From contig NZ_JALZ01000001.1 in the NCBI RefSeq assembly GCF_000521785.1, positions 62,001 to 126,000 on the forward strand: a stretch of DNA of 64,000 bases, written 5' to 3'. Of the stretch, positions 34,740 through 41,861 are shown piece after piece (position 1 is the first letter of the stretch; every line of letters begins with the position of its first letter). Under the pieces are notes generated by a model. That model saw nothing but the letters and a program-made list of their open reading frames with translations, made no database searches and was not told where the DNA came from. Made by a program: the position numbers and the translations under genes. The stretch comes from Roseivivax halodurans JCM 10272 (GTDB taxonomy: Bacteria > Pseudomonadota > Alphaproteobacteria > Rhodobacterales > Rhodobacteraceae).

Positions 34740-35202
34740 ACCTCCGATAAGACTTATGGTCCGGTCGCGGGGAGTCCCCCGGCCCGGAATGCGCGAAAGT
34801 GAGAAGCGAGCGCGGGGCGGCATCAACCCTGCCGTCGCGGCACACCGGGTTTCGGCGTCATGTCGGCTGAAATTTGCCGACGATCCTAGCCCAATGAAAC
34901 CCCGCGGGACCTGCTTGGCCAGCCACGGTTCTGTGACCTTTGCGGAACGTGCGCGTCGGCAGGTTCAATCTTGGCGAAAGTTGCGGGAGATGATTCGCCT
35001 CGACGTCGAACGGAGGTGAGGGGCCGCTCCCCGCTATCCCTGAGCAACAGGCCGTAACGCAACCGGCTGCAGCGGGTATCAGCGCAGCGTCGACGCGGAA
35101 TATCTTAGGTGTCTGATATAAAATGAAAAAAGGGTTCGTTGACTTGCTCATGCCCCTCCGATACGAGACCACCGGACAGCGGACATGACAGGAGGCGGGC
35201 CC
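34740..35202. promoter_or_regulatory. Divergent intergenic region between oppA and pyrH-like gene
   Basis: These 463 bases hold the promoters of oppA (leftward) and the pyrH-like gene (rightward). GTCGGC-N8-GCCGAC (34862-34881) is a perfect inverted repeat about 120 bases upstream of oppA and a possible operator. Near 35111-35150 the sequence is AT-rich with TATAAA (35117-35122) and TTGACT (35140-35145), possible promoter elements for the kinase gene. A 21-codon frame (35123-35188, MKKGFVDLLM...) ends within the kinase leader; I see no ribosome binding site for it. No larger gene is supported. Confidence 0.4.
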
Positions 35203-35928
35203 TTGCGAGTGATGGTCAAGATCAGCGGAGAGGCGCTGGCGAGCGGGTCTTCGGGGGTCTTCTCGGATGCCGCGATTTCCTCCGTGGTGAAGGAGATCCT
35301 CAAGCTGCAGGAAACCGGGGCCGAGATCGCCTGCGTGGTCGGCGGCGGTAACATCTTCCGCGGCTCGGTCTCCTCGGACTGGAACATCGAGCGGGTCGAG
35401 GCCGACAATGTCGGCATGCTCGGCACCATCGCCAACGGCATCCTGCTCCGCGCGAAGATCGAGGCGACCTCGGACATCGAAGTGCGCCTCATGTCGGCGC
35501 TGACCATCCCGCAGATCGGCGAGCCATATATCCGCCGCCGGGCCACCCGGCATCTCGAGAAGAACCGGATCGTCCTGCTCTGCGGTGGCATCGGCGAGCC
35601 GTACCTGACCACCGACTACCCGTCGGTGCAGCGGGCGATCGAGCTCGACTGCGACTGCGTGCTGGCCATGAAGAACGGCATCGACGGCGTGTACGACAGC
35701 GATCCGCGCAAGAACGACGATGCGCGGCTCTACAAGTCGCTGACCTTCGAGAAGGCGATCAAGGACCGGCTGACCTTCATGGACCAGGCGGCGCTGGTGC
35801 TCGCGCAGCAACATTCGATGCGCGTGCACGTCGTCGGCTTCGACCAGTCCGGCGCGGCGGGACGCGTCCTCAACGGCGAGCAGATCGGCACCACGATCAG
35901 CGACGAAGCCGGCGTCACCTACTACTGA
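35203..35928 (+). CDS. UMP kinase-like protein (PyrH family), stand-alone copy
   Basis: This amino-acid-kinase-fold protein resembles bacterial UMP kinase, which phosphorylates UMP to UDP. Visible motifs are VMVKISGEAL (about 3-12), VVGGGNIFRG (about 50-59), GMLGTIANGILLRA, and GVYDSDPRKNDDARLY (about 170-185). Compared with usual PyrH the segment EPYLTTDYPSVQRAIELDCD replaces the more common FTTDTAA pattern. It is not in the rpsB-tsf-pyrH-frr cluster, so it is probably a paralogue. The start is most likely TTG at 35203, seven bases after AGGAGG (35190-35195), giving 241 residues; the ATG at 35185 lies upstream of that ribosome binding site. Confidence 0.78.
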   Translation: MRVMVKISGEALASGSSGVFSDAAISSVVKEILKLQETGAEIACVVGGGNIFRGSVSSDWNIERVEADNVGMLGTIANGILLRAKIEATSDIEVRLMSALTIPQIGEPYIRRRATRHLEKNRIVLLCGGIGEPYLTTDYPSVQRAIELDCDCVLAMKNGIDGVYDSDPRKNDDARLYKSLTFEKAIKDRLTFMDQAALVLAQQHSMRVHVVGFDQSGAAGRVLNGEQIGTTISDEAGVTYY

Positions 35929-35993
35929 GCGGCGTGGCGCTGCAGCTCGCGGTCCTGTAGGGTTCAGCGCCGGAACGCCTGCCGAGGAACGCC

Positions 35994-36875
35994 ATGCCAG
36001 ACGGACGGGGCCGCGCGGCCCTTTCTCCTCCGATCCGGGACTGCCTCTCCGGGCCCGCGCCGCGGGCGACCGGCTTCATCGTCACCATCTACGGCGACGT
36101 GGCCGAGCCGCGCGGCGGCACGCTCTGGATGGGAACCCTGATCGAGACCTGCGCGGACCACGGCATCTCGGAGAGCCTTGCGCGCACGGCCGTCTCGCGC
36201 CTCGTGGCGTCCGGGCGTCTGATCGGCGAGAAGGTCGGGCGCCGGTCCTATTATCGCCTCACCGATCCCGCAGGGGCCGAATTCCGGCAGGCGGCGCGAC
36301 TCTTCTACGAGCCACCCGAGCCCGCGCAGGGCTGGCTCTTCGCGCTCGGGGAGGTCGCTTTGCCCGAGGATCTGAGTTCCGTCGCCTGGGCCCGGATCGC
36401 ACCCGACGTGGCGCTGGCACCCGACAGGGCCGACGTGACCCGGCCCGCCGGCGCCCTGATCGAAGGCACGCCCTCGGGCGATCTGCGCGCCTTCGCTGCC
36501 GCGCATTGGAACCTCGATCCGGTCGCGGATGCCTATCGCACCTTCCTGCGCCGGTTCGTGCGCGTCGCCTCGGCTCTCCATCCACACGACCTGCCGGAGG
36601 GGGCGGCCTGTCTCGCCTTGCGTCTGAAGCTTGTTCACGCGTATCGGCACTGCGTGCTCGCAGATCCGCGTTTGCCCGCGGACGCACTGCCCCGGGACTG
36701 GCCGGGCGAGGCGGCGCGGCGCCTTTTCGCCGAGACATATCTCGCGCTTGCGCCCGCGGCCGATGCTCATGTCGGCGTCGCCTTTCACGACGCCGATGGA
36801 ACACTTCCCGCAGAAACCCCCGACACCCGAGCTCGCCTCGAGAGTCTGAACGCCGGCCTCGACCGCGCGGAGTGA
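35994..36875 (+). CDS. paaX: PaaX-family repressor of phenylacetate catabolism
   Basis: PaaX represses paa genes until phenylacetyl-CoA binds it. The 293-residue protein has the family N-terminal winged-helix region (about 24-100: ATGFIVTIYGDVAEPRGGTL, ESLARTAVSRLVASGRLIGE and GRRSYYRLTDPAGAEF), a central domain with GWLFALGE, and the C-terminal domain with DAYRTFLRRFVRVASALHP and ALRLKLVHAYRHCVLADPRLP. It is the first gene of the phenylacetate island, on the same strand as paaABCDE. A second regulator of another family (TetR-type PaaR) is encoded at 43917, so control is probably dual. Confidence 0.9.
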   Translation: MPDGRGRAALSPPIRDCLSGPAPRATGFIVTIYGDVAEPRGGTLWMGTLIETCADHGISESLARTAVSRLVASGRLIGEKVGRRSYYRLTDPAGAEFRQAARLFYEPPEPAQGWLFALGEVALPEDLSSVAWARIAPDVALAPDRADVTRPAGALIEGTPSGDLRAFAAAHWNLDPVADAYRTFLRRFVRVASALHPHDLPEGAACLALRLKLVHAYRHCVLADPRLPADALPRDWPGEAARRLFAETYLALAPAADAHVGVAFHDADGTLPAETPDTRARLESLNAGLDRAE

Positions 36876-37010
36876 GCGCCGGCTGCGCGCATCGATCCGC
36901 GACGCACTCGAAAGCATCACGGATACCCTGAAAATTTCCCTTTGGCTGTAATGTATTTTGTGGTACGTCAATCGGTGAGGCGTCGAGAGCGCGCCACGAC
37001 GGGGGGAGAC

Positions 37011-37199
37011 ATGCCGGACGTTTACCTTTGCGATGCGATCCGTACGCCGATCGGCTGGCATGGTGGCGCGCTTTCCGCCGTTCGCGCGGAACATATTGCC
37101 GCGATCCTGACCGCCGCGCCGATGGCGCACGATCCCGGCCACGTCGGGCTGGCGGTAAGCGTAGGTCGGGGACTCGCGGTGTTACCCGAGCGCGTGTGA
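37011..37199 (+). pseudogene. Internally deleted beta-ketoadipyl-CoA thiolase (paaJ/pcaF-like)
   Basis: The ATG at 37011 follows GGGGGGAG and opens a normal thiolase N-terminus: [20 protein letters not shown] with VRAEHIAAI, matching PaaJ/PcaF. After about 42 residues the frame moves directly into [13 protein letters not shown] and a stop, which matches the extreme C-terminus of the same family (pattern VGxGxAxxxERV). Intact enzymes have about 400 residues; here 62 remain in frame. The catalytic cysteine, GHP histidine and final CxG-region cysteine are gone, so it cannot be active. It sits between paaX and paaA, where a paaJ gene would make sense. The remnant may persist as a translated leader for paaA, 26 bases downstream. 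Confidence 0.85.
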
Positions 37200-37225
37200 G
37201 CGCTGCTGCCAAGGAGGACAGACCC

Positions 37226-38218
37226 ATGTATGCACAGATGGTCAAATCCGAAGGATCTTCGGGCGAGGAAACCCCCGAGGAGCGGGAATTCCAGGACCGC
37301 ATCGACCGGGGCGAGAAGATCGAGCCCAAGGAATGGATGCCCGCGGGCTACCGAAAGACCCTGATCCGCCAGATCAGCCAGCACGCCCATTCCGAGATCG
37401 TCGGCCAGCTGCCCGAAGGCAACTGGATCACTCGCGCGCCGACGCTCGAGCGCAAGCAGATCCTGCTCGCGAAGGTGCAGGACGAGGCGGGCCACGGGCT
37501 TTACCTCTATTCTGCCGCCGAGACGCTGGGGATCAGCCGCGACGAGATGTACGAGCAGCTGCATTCCGGCAAGGCCAAGTATTCCTCGATCTTCAACTAT
37601 CCGACGCTGACTTGGGCCGACATGGGCGCGGTCGGCTGGCTCGTCGACGGCGCCGCCATTATGAACCAGGTGCCGCTGCAGCGGACCTCCTACGGTCCCT
37701 ACAGCCGCGCGATGATCCGCATCTGCAAGGAGGAGAGCTTCCACCAGCGGCAGGGCTACCACATCATGATGAAGATGGCCCGCGGCACCGAGGCGCAGCG
37801 CGAGATGGCGCAGGATGCGCTCAACCGCTTCTGGTATCCGGCGCTGATGATGTTCGGGCCGTCCGACGCAAACTCGGTCCATTCCGAGCAGTCGATGGCG
37901 TGGAAGATCAAGATCAACACCAACGACGAGCTGCGCCAGCGCTTCGTCAACGAGACCGTGCCGCAGGCCGAGTTCCTCGGGCTCGAGGTGCCGGATCCGG
38001 ACCTCGCCTGGAACGAGGAGAAGGGCGGCTACGATTTCAGCCAGCCCGACTGGGACGAGTTCTTCGAGGTGCTGAAGGGCAACGGTCCCTGCAACAAGGA
38101 GCGGCTCGGCGCCCGCGTGAAGGCGTGGGAGGATGGTGCATGGTTCCGCGACGGCCTGACCGCCTATGCCGAGAAGGCTTCGGCGCGCCGCGCGGCGAGT
38201 GCCACGGCGGCGGAATAG
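37226..38218 (+). CDS. paaA: Phenylacetyl-CoA epoxidase catalytic subunit PaaA
   Basis: PaaA is the di-iron subunit that inserts oxygen to form ring-1,2-epoxyphenylacetyl-CoA. The 330-residue protein shows the ferritin-like ligand helices: [15 protein letters not shown] (about 53-67), [13 protein letters not shown] with EX2H (about 86-98), and [18 protein letters not shown] with the second EX2H (about 170-187). The substrate-proximal [20 protein letters not shown] is conserved. The ATG at 37226 has AAGGAGG upstream. It begins the paaABCDE block. Confidence 0.97.
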   Translation: MYAQMVKSEGSSGEETPEEREFQDRIDRGEKIEPKEWMPAGYRKTLIRQISQHAHSEIVGQLPEGNWITRAPTLERKQILLAKVQDEAGHGLYLYSAAETLGISRDEMYEQLHSGKAKYSSIFNYPTLTWADMGAVGWLVDGAAIMNQVPLQRTSYGPYSRAMIRICKEESFHQRQGYHIMMKMARGTEAQREMAQDALNRFWYPALMMFGPSDANSVHSEQSMAWKIKINTNDELRQRFVNETVPQAEFLGLEVPDPDLAWNEEKGGYDFSQPDWDEFFEVLKGNGPCNKERLGARVKAWEDGAWFRDGLTAYAEKASARRAASATAAE

Positions 38219-38243
38219 GGCTCACATCGAGGGAGGACGCGCA

Positions 38244-38528
38244 ATGTCCAAGGAATGGCCGCTGTGGGAGATCTTCATCCGCAGCCAGAACGGCCTGAAC
38301 CATCGCCATGTGGGCAGCCTGCACGCGCCGGACGCCGAGACCGCGATTCTGAACGCCCGTGACGTTTACACACGCCGCAAGGAGGGTGTGTCGATCTGGG
38401 TGGTGAAGGCGGTGGACATCACCGCGTCCCAGCCCTCGCTCAAGGGTCCGATCTTCGATCCGGCCGAGGACAAGGTCTACCGGCACCCGACCTTCTACGA
38501 CATTCCCGACGACGTGGAGCACATGTGA
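38244..38528 (+). CDS. paaB: Phenylacetyl-CoA epoxidase subunit PaaB
   Basis: This small subunit (94 residues) bridges two PaaAC heterodimers in the epoxidase complex and has no metal site. The family pattern is complete: EWPLWEIFIRSQNGLNHRHVGSL, then DAETAILNARDVYTRRKEGVSIWVV (shown in parts) and a C-terminal KVYRHPTFYDIPDDVEHM. GGGAGGA lies nine to ten bases before the ATG at 38244. It overlaps paaC by TGATG. Confidence 0.97.
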   Translation: MSKEWPLWEIFIRSQNGLNHRHVGSLHAPDAETAILNARDVYTRRKEGVSIWVVKAVDITASQPSLKGPIFDPAEDKVYRHPTFYDIPDDVEHM

Positions 38529-39379
38529 TGCCCTCGCTGCCCGACATGACGACGCCGAACGTCGCCGAGCTCGCGCGCGATCAGGGCGGGCAGGGGCCTC
38601 GCGACGTTCTGGCCGAAACGCCCGAGCTCAAGCCCGCGCTCTTCGAGTGGCTGTGCCGGATGGGGGATTCGACGCTGGTTCTGGGGCACCGGCTCTCGGA
38701 ATGGTGCGGCAGGGGTCCTGCGCTCGAGGAGGACATCGCCGTCGCGAACGTCGCGCTCGATCTCATCGGACATACGCAGATGTGGCTGGGCCTCGCGGCC
38801 GAGGTCGAGGAGGGCGGACGCTCCGTCGACGATCTCGCCTACCTGCGCGACGTGATGCGCTTCCGGAACATCAAGCTGGCCGAACTGCCAAACGGCGATA
38901 TCGGTCGGACATTGATGCGCCAGTTCCTCTTCGACGCCTGGCACCACCTGATGCTGGAGCGGCTGGTGCAATCTTCCGTGACGGAGGTGGCCGAGATCGC
39001 CGCGAAGGCCCTGAAGGAAGTGACCTATCATCTCGGGCGGTCCAGCGATCTCGTCATCCGGCTCGGAGATGGCACCGCCGAGAGCCATGCCCGGATGCAG
39101 GAGGCGCTCGACCTGCTCTGGCCCTATACCGGCGAGATGTTCACCGGCGATGCGGTCGACGAGACGGTTGCGGAAGCCGGCGTCGCGCCGCGGCCCGAGG
39201 ACCTGCGCGCGGCTTGGACGGCGCTGGTGACCGAGGTGCTCTTCGAGGCGACGCTGAGTGTTCCCGAGAACGGCGACGTGCATCGCGGCGGAAAGCAGGG
39301 ACGGCATACCGAACATCTCGGTTACCTTCTTGCGGAGATGCAGTTCCTCCAGCGTGCATATCCGGGGGCGGAATGGTGA
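38528..39379 (+). CDS. paaC: Phenylacetyl-CoA epoxidase structural subunit PaaC
   Basis: PaaC is the structural partner of PaaA, with the same ferritin-like fold but normally without a working di-iron centre. The 283-residue protein shows LCRMGDSTLVLGHRLSEWCG (about 38-57), DIAVANVALDLIGHTQMWLG, KLAELPNGDIGRTLMRQFLF, and KEVTYHLGRSSDLVIRLGDG (about 160-179). It starts at ATG 38528 (TGATG overlap with paaB) or at the adjacent GTG 38525. It overlaps paaD by seven bases. Confidence 0.96.
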   Translation: MPSLPDMTTPNVAELARDQGGQGPRDVLAETPELKPALFEWLCRMGDSTLVLGHRLSEWCGRGPALEEDIAVANVALDLIGHTQMWLGLAAEVEEGGRSVDDLAYLRDVMRFRNIKLAELPNGDIGRTLMRQFLFDAWHHLMLERLVQSSVTEVAEIAAKALKEVTYHLGRSSDLVIRLGDGTAESHARMQEALDLLWPYTGEMFTGDAVDETVAEAGVAPRPEDLRAAWTALVTEVLFEATLSVPENGDVHRGGKQGRHTEHLGYLLAEMQFLQRAYPGAEW

Positions 39380-39894
39380 CCAAGACACTGCCCGATACCG
39401 CAACGGTCTGGGACTGGCTGGCCGAGGTGCCCGACCCCGAGATCCCGGTGATCTCTGTCACCGACCTCGGTATCGTGCGCGACGTGCGCTGGGAGGGGGA
39501 CGCGCTCGTGGTCGCCGTCACTCCAACCTACTCCGGCTGCCCTGCGACTGCGGTGATCAACCTCGACATCGAGACGCATCTGAGGTCGAGGGGAATTGAC
39601 AACGTGCGTCTCGAACGCCGCCTGTCGCCGCCCTGGACGACCGAATGGCTGAGCGAGGCGGGCCGCGAGAAGTTGCGCGCCTACGGCATCGCGCCACCGG
39701 TGGAGGGCACGGGATCCGACATGGCCTCCGCCCGTGCCGCGCGCCTCGCGGGGGCATCAAACCTCGTCGTGACCTGTCCGCGCTGCGGGTCGGAGAGGAC
39801 CGAGAAGGTCAGCCAGCACGGCTCGACCCCCTGCAAGGCGGCCTATCGCTGCGCTGCCTGCCTCGAGCCCTTCGACTACTTCAAATGCATCTGA
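39373..39894 (+). CDS. paaD: Phenylacetate degradation protein PaaD (Fe-S maturation type)
   Basis: PaaD is thought to help mature or insert the iron centre of the epoxidase. The 173-residue protein has the MIP18/SufT-type domain (about 12-90: EVPDPEIPVISVTDLGIVRD and TPTYSGCPATAVI, with the family cysteine) and a C-terminal zinc-ribbon-like segment with two CxxC pairs (VTCPRCGSERTEK and YRCAACLEPF). It starts within the end of paaC. Downstream is a 106-base spacer holding a small open frame coupled to paaE. Confidence 0.95.
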   Translation: MVTKTLPDTATVWDWLAEVPDPEIPVISVTDLGIVRDVRWEGDALVVAVTPTYSGCPATAVINLDIETHLRSRGIDNVRLERRLSPPWTTEWLSEAGREKLRAYGIAPPVEGTGSDMASARAARLAGASNLVVTCPRCGSERTEKVSQHGSTPCKAAYRCAACLEPFDYFKCI

Positions 39895-39917
39895 TGCCCC
39901 GGCCGGGAGGACAGGCG

Positions 39918-40001
39918 ATGCGGGCGCATCCGCCGATCGAACGGGCCAACCGCTCCGAGCCCCAAACGCACAGAACGCCAGAACCGCAGGACCGCGCCTG
40001 A
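39918..40001 (+). CDS. Possible 27-residue ORF coupling paaD and paaE
   Basis: In the only sizeable gap inside the paaABCDE block, an ATG at 39918 lies seven bases after GGGAGG and opens 27 codons ending in TGATG, whose ATG is the paaE start. The peptide is polar and rich in Pro, Arg, Gln and Glu (MRAHPPIERANRSEPQ...). It resembles no known protein; it may merely couple translation of paaE. Confidence 0.35.
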   Translation: MRAHPPIERANRSEPQTHRTPEPQDRA

Positions 40002-41077
40002 TGCCCCGCTTTCATCCTCTCACCGTAACCGACGTGCAGAAGACCACCCGCGATGCCGTGGTGGTCACGCTGAAACCGTCCGAGGACGCCGTCGGGGACT
40101 TCGCCTTCACCCAAGGCCAGTACCTCACCTTCCGCCGCGACTTTGACGGCGAGGAGCTGCGCCGGTCCTACTCGATCTGCGCCGGTCTCGACGACGGCGT
40201 GCTACGGGTCGGGATCAAGCAGGTTGACGGTGGCGCGTTCTCAACCTGGGCCAACGAGGAGCTGAAGCCCGGCGTGATGCTCGAGGCGATGCCGCCGATG
40301 GGCAAGTTCCACATCCCGCTCGATCCCGGGACCGAGCGGCATTATCTCGGCTTCGCCGGCGGCTCCGGCATCACGCCGGTCCTGTCGATCGTCAAGACGG
40401 TGCTGGCCCGCGAGCCGAAGGCGCGGTTCACACTGGTCTATGCCAACCGCCAGGTCGGATCGATCATGTTCCGGGAGGAGATAGAGGACCTCAAGAACAC
40501 CCATCTCGGCCGCTTTTCGGTGATCCATGTGCTCGAGAGTGAGGCGCAGGAGATCGACCTCTTCTCGGGACGCATCGACGCCGAGAAGATAGAGGCGCTC
40601 TTCCGTCACTGGGTCGATGCGTCCTCGGTCGACGCCGCCTTCATCTGCGGGCCCGAGCCGATGATGCTCACGATCGCCCAAAGCCTGCGTGATCACGGGC
40701 TCAGCGACGAGCAGATCAAGTTCGAGCTTTTCGCCTCCTCCCAGCCGGGGCGCGCCAAGAAGAAAGCCGTGTCGAAACAGGCGGCGCAATCCGGCAACAC
40801 CTGTGAGGCACAGGTGACGCTCGACGGCGCGACGCGGACGTTCCGGATGCCCAAGGACGGCACCGCGCTCCTCGATGCGGCGCTCGAGAACGCCATGGAC
40901 GCGCCCTATTCGTGCAAGGCGGGCGTCTGCTCGACCTGCCGCGCCAAGGTGATCGAAGGCGAGGTCGAGATGGAGACCAATCACGCGCTCGAGGATTACG
41001 AGATCCGCGCGGGTTATGTGCTGACCTGCCAATGCGTGCCGCTCTCGGACAGGCTTGTGGTGACCTACGATGAATGA
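40001..41077 (+). CDS. paaE: Phenylacetyl-CoA epoxidase reductase PaaE
   Basis: PaaE passes electrons from NADPH to the PaaA di-iron centre. The 358-residue protein has the order of class IA-like oxidoreductases with a C-terminal ferredoxin: an FAD domain (about 1-105, RRSYSICAGLDDG), an NAD(P)H domain (about 110-235, FAGGSGITPVLSIVKTVLAR and FICGPEPMM), and a plant-type 2Fe-2S domain (about 265-358) with cysteines in PYSCKAGVCSTCRAKV and LTCQC. Its stop overlaps the next gene by eight bases. Confidence 0.97.
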   Translation: MPRFHPLTVTDVQKTTRDAVVVTLKPSEDAVGDFAFTQGQYLTFRRDFDGEELRRSYSICAGLDDGVLRVGIKQVDGGAFSTWANEELKPGVMLEAMPPMGKFHIPLDPGTERHYLGFAGGSGITPVLSIVKTVLAREPKARFTLVYANRQVGSIMFREEIEDLKNTHLGRFSVIHVLESEAQEIDLFSGRIDAEKIEALFRHWVDASSVDAAFICGPEPMMLTIAQSLRDHGLSDEQIKFELFASSQPGRAKKKAVSKQAAQSGNTCEAQVTLDGATRTFRMPKDGTALLDAALENAMDAPYSCKAGVCSTCRAKVIEGEVEMETNHALEDYEIRAGYVLTCQCVPLSDRLVVTYDE

Positions 41078-41840
41078 CGCGGCCGATCCGGACGCCATGC
41101 CCGTGGCGGAGTACCTGAGGCAGGGCGGCAGGCTGACCTCGCCGCAGGGCATTCCGCCGCGCTACAGGGCGGAGCTTATGCGGCTCATGTCGTCCTTCGT
41201 CGACAGCGAGCTTGCCGGATCGGCCGGGTTCGCCGCGGCGATCAACTGGGCGCCCGGGATCAAGGAGCGTATCGCGGCGAGCCGGATCACGCTCGAGAAG
41301 GCCGACCACGCCGAGCGCGTCCTGAAGCTCATGGCTGAGTTCGGCACCGACATGGCCCGCTACGAGCAGGCGCACGACTGGTCCGCGCGGGTCTCCCGGA
41401 GCGCCGAGATCGCGGCGTCCCGCCGGGGCGGGGACATGCGGCTGTCGGTCTTCCACTACCCGCTCGCCGGCTGGACCGACGCGGTGGCGATGAATGTCGT
41501 CATGGGGCTCGCGACCGGCGTGCAACTCGCCGAGATGGCGCGCGCGTCCTACCAGCCGCTGGCGGAGGAGCTGCGCGCCATCGCCTCGCGCGAGCGGCGA
41601 CACGTGGAACTTGGCCTCGAGGGGCTGGAGCGGATCGCGGGCTCGGAAACCGGACGCGTCGAGGCGCGGAAGGCGCTGACCTATTGGTGGCCGCGCGTCG
41701 CAGAGACCTTCGGCCCCGCGGGATCGGAGAGGTTCGAGCGGCTCCGCGAGATGGGCTTGCGCCACGAAACGAACGAGGCGCTCCGCGCGCGATGGGAGGA
41801 CGAGGCCAAGGCGGCTCTGACGCCGCTCGGCCTCGGCTGA
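41070..41840 (+). CDS. Extra PaaA/PaaC-family ferritin-like protein
   Basis: This 256-residue protein belongs to the phenylacetate-catabolism (PaaA/PaaC) ferritin-like family but is neither PaaA nor PaaC, which are both encoded just upstream. Helix 1 retains a glutamate (VDSELAGSAGF, E47). The expected first EX2H motif is altered to EKADH (E76, K77, H80), while the second is intact (RERRHVEL, E175, H178). A complete di-iron site is therefore doubtful. It overlaps paaE and precedes paaZ by 21 bases, so it is clearly part of the pathway operon. It may be an accessory or chaperone-like component; its function is not established. Confidence 0.75.
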   Translation: MNDAADPDAMPVAEYLRQGGRLTSPQGIPPRYRAELMRLMSSFVDSELAGSAGFAAAINWAPGIKERIAASRITLEKADHAERVLKLMAEFGTDMARYEQAHDWSARVSRSAEIAASRRGGDMRLSVFHYPLAGWTDAVAMNVVMGLATGVQLAEMARASYQPLAEELRAIASRERRHVELGLEGLERIAGSETGRVEARKALTYWWPRVAETFGPAGSERFERLREMGLRHETNEALRARWEDEAKAALTPLGLG

Positions 41841-41861
41841 CGACGAAGGAAGGATTCCGAC

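Noticed and set aside
35123-35188. 21-codon frame MKKGFVDLLM... ending in the leader of the pyrH-like gene
   Set aside because: It lacks a ribosome binding site and overlaps likely promoter elements; too short to support on its own.
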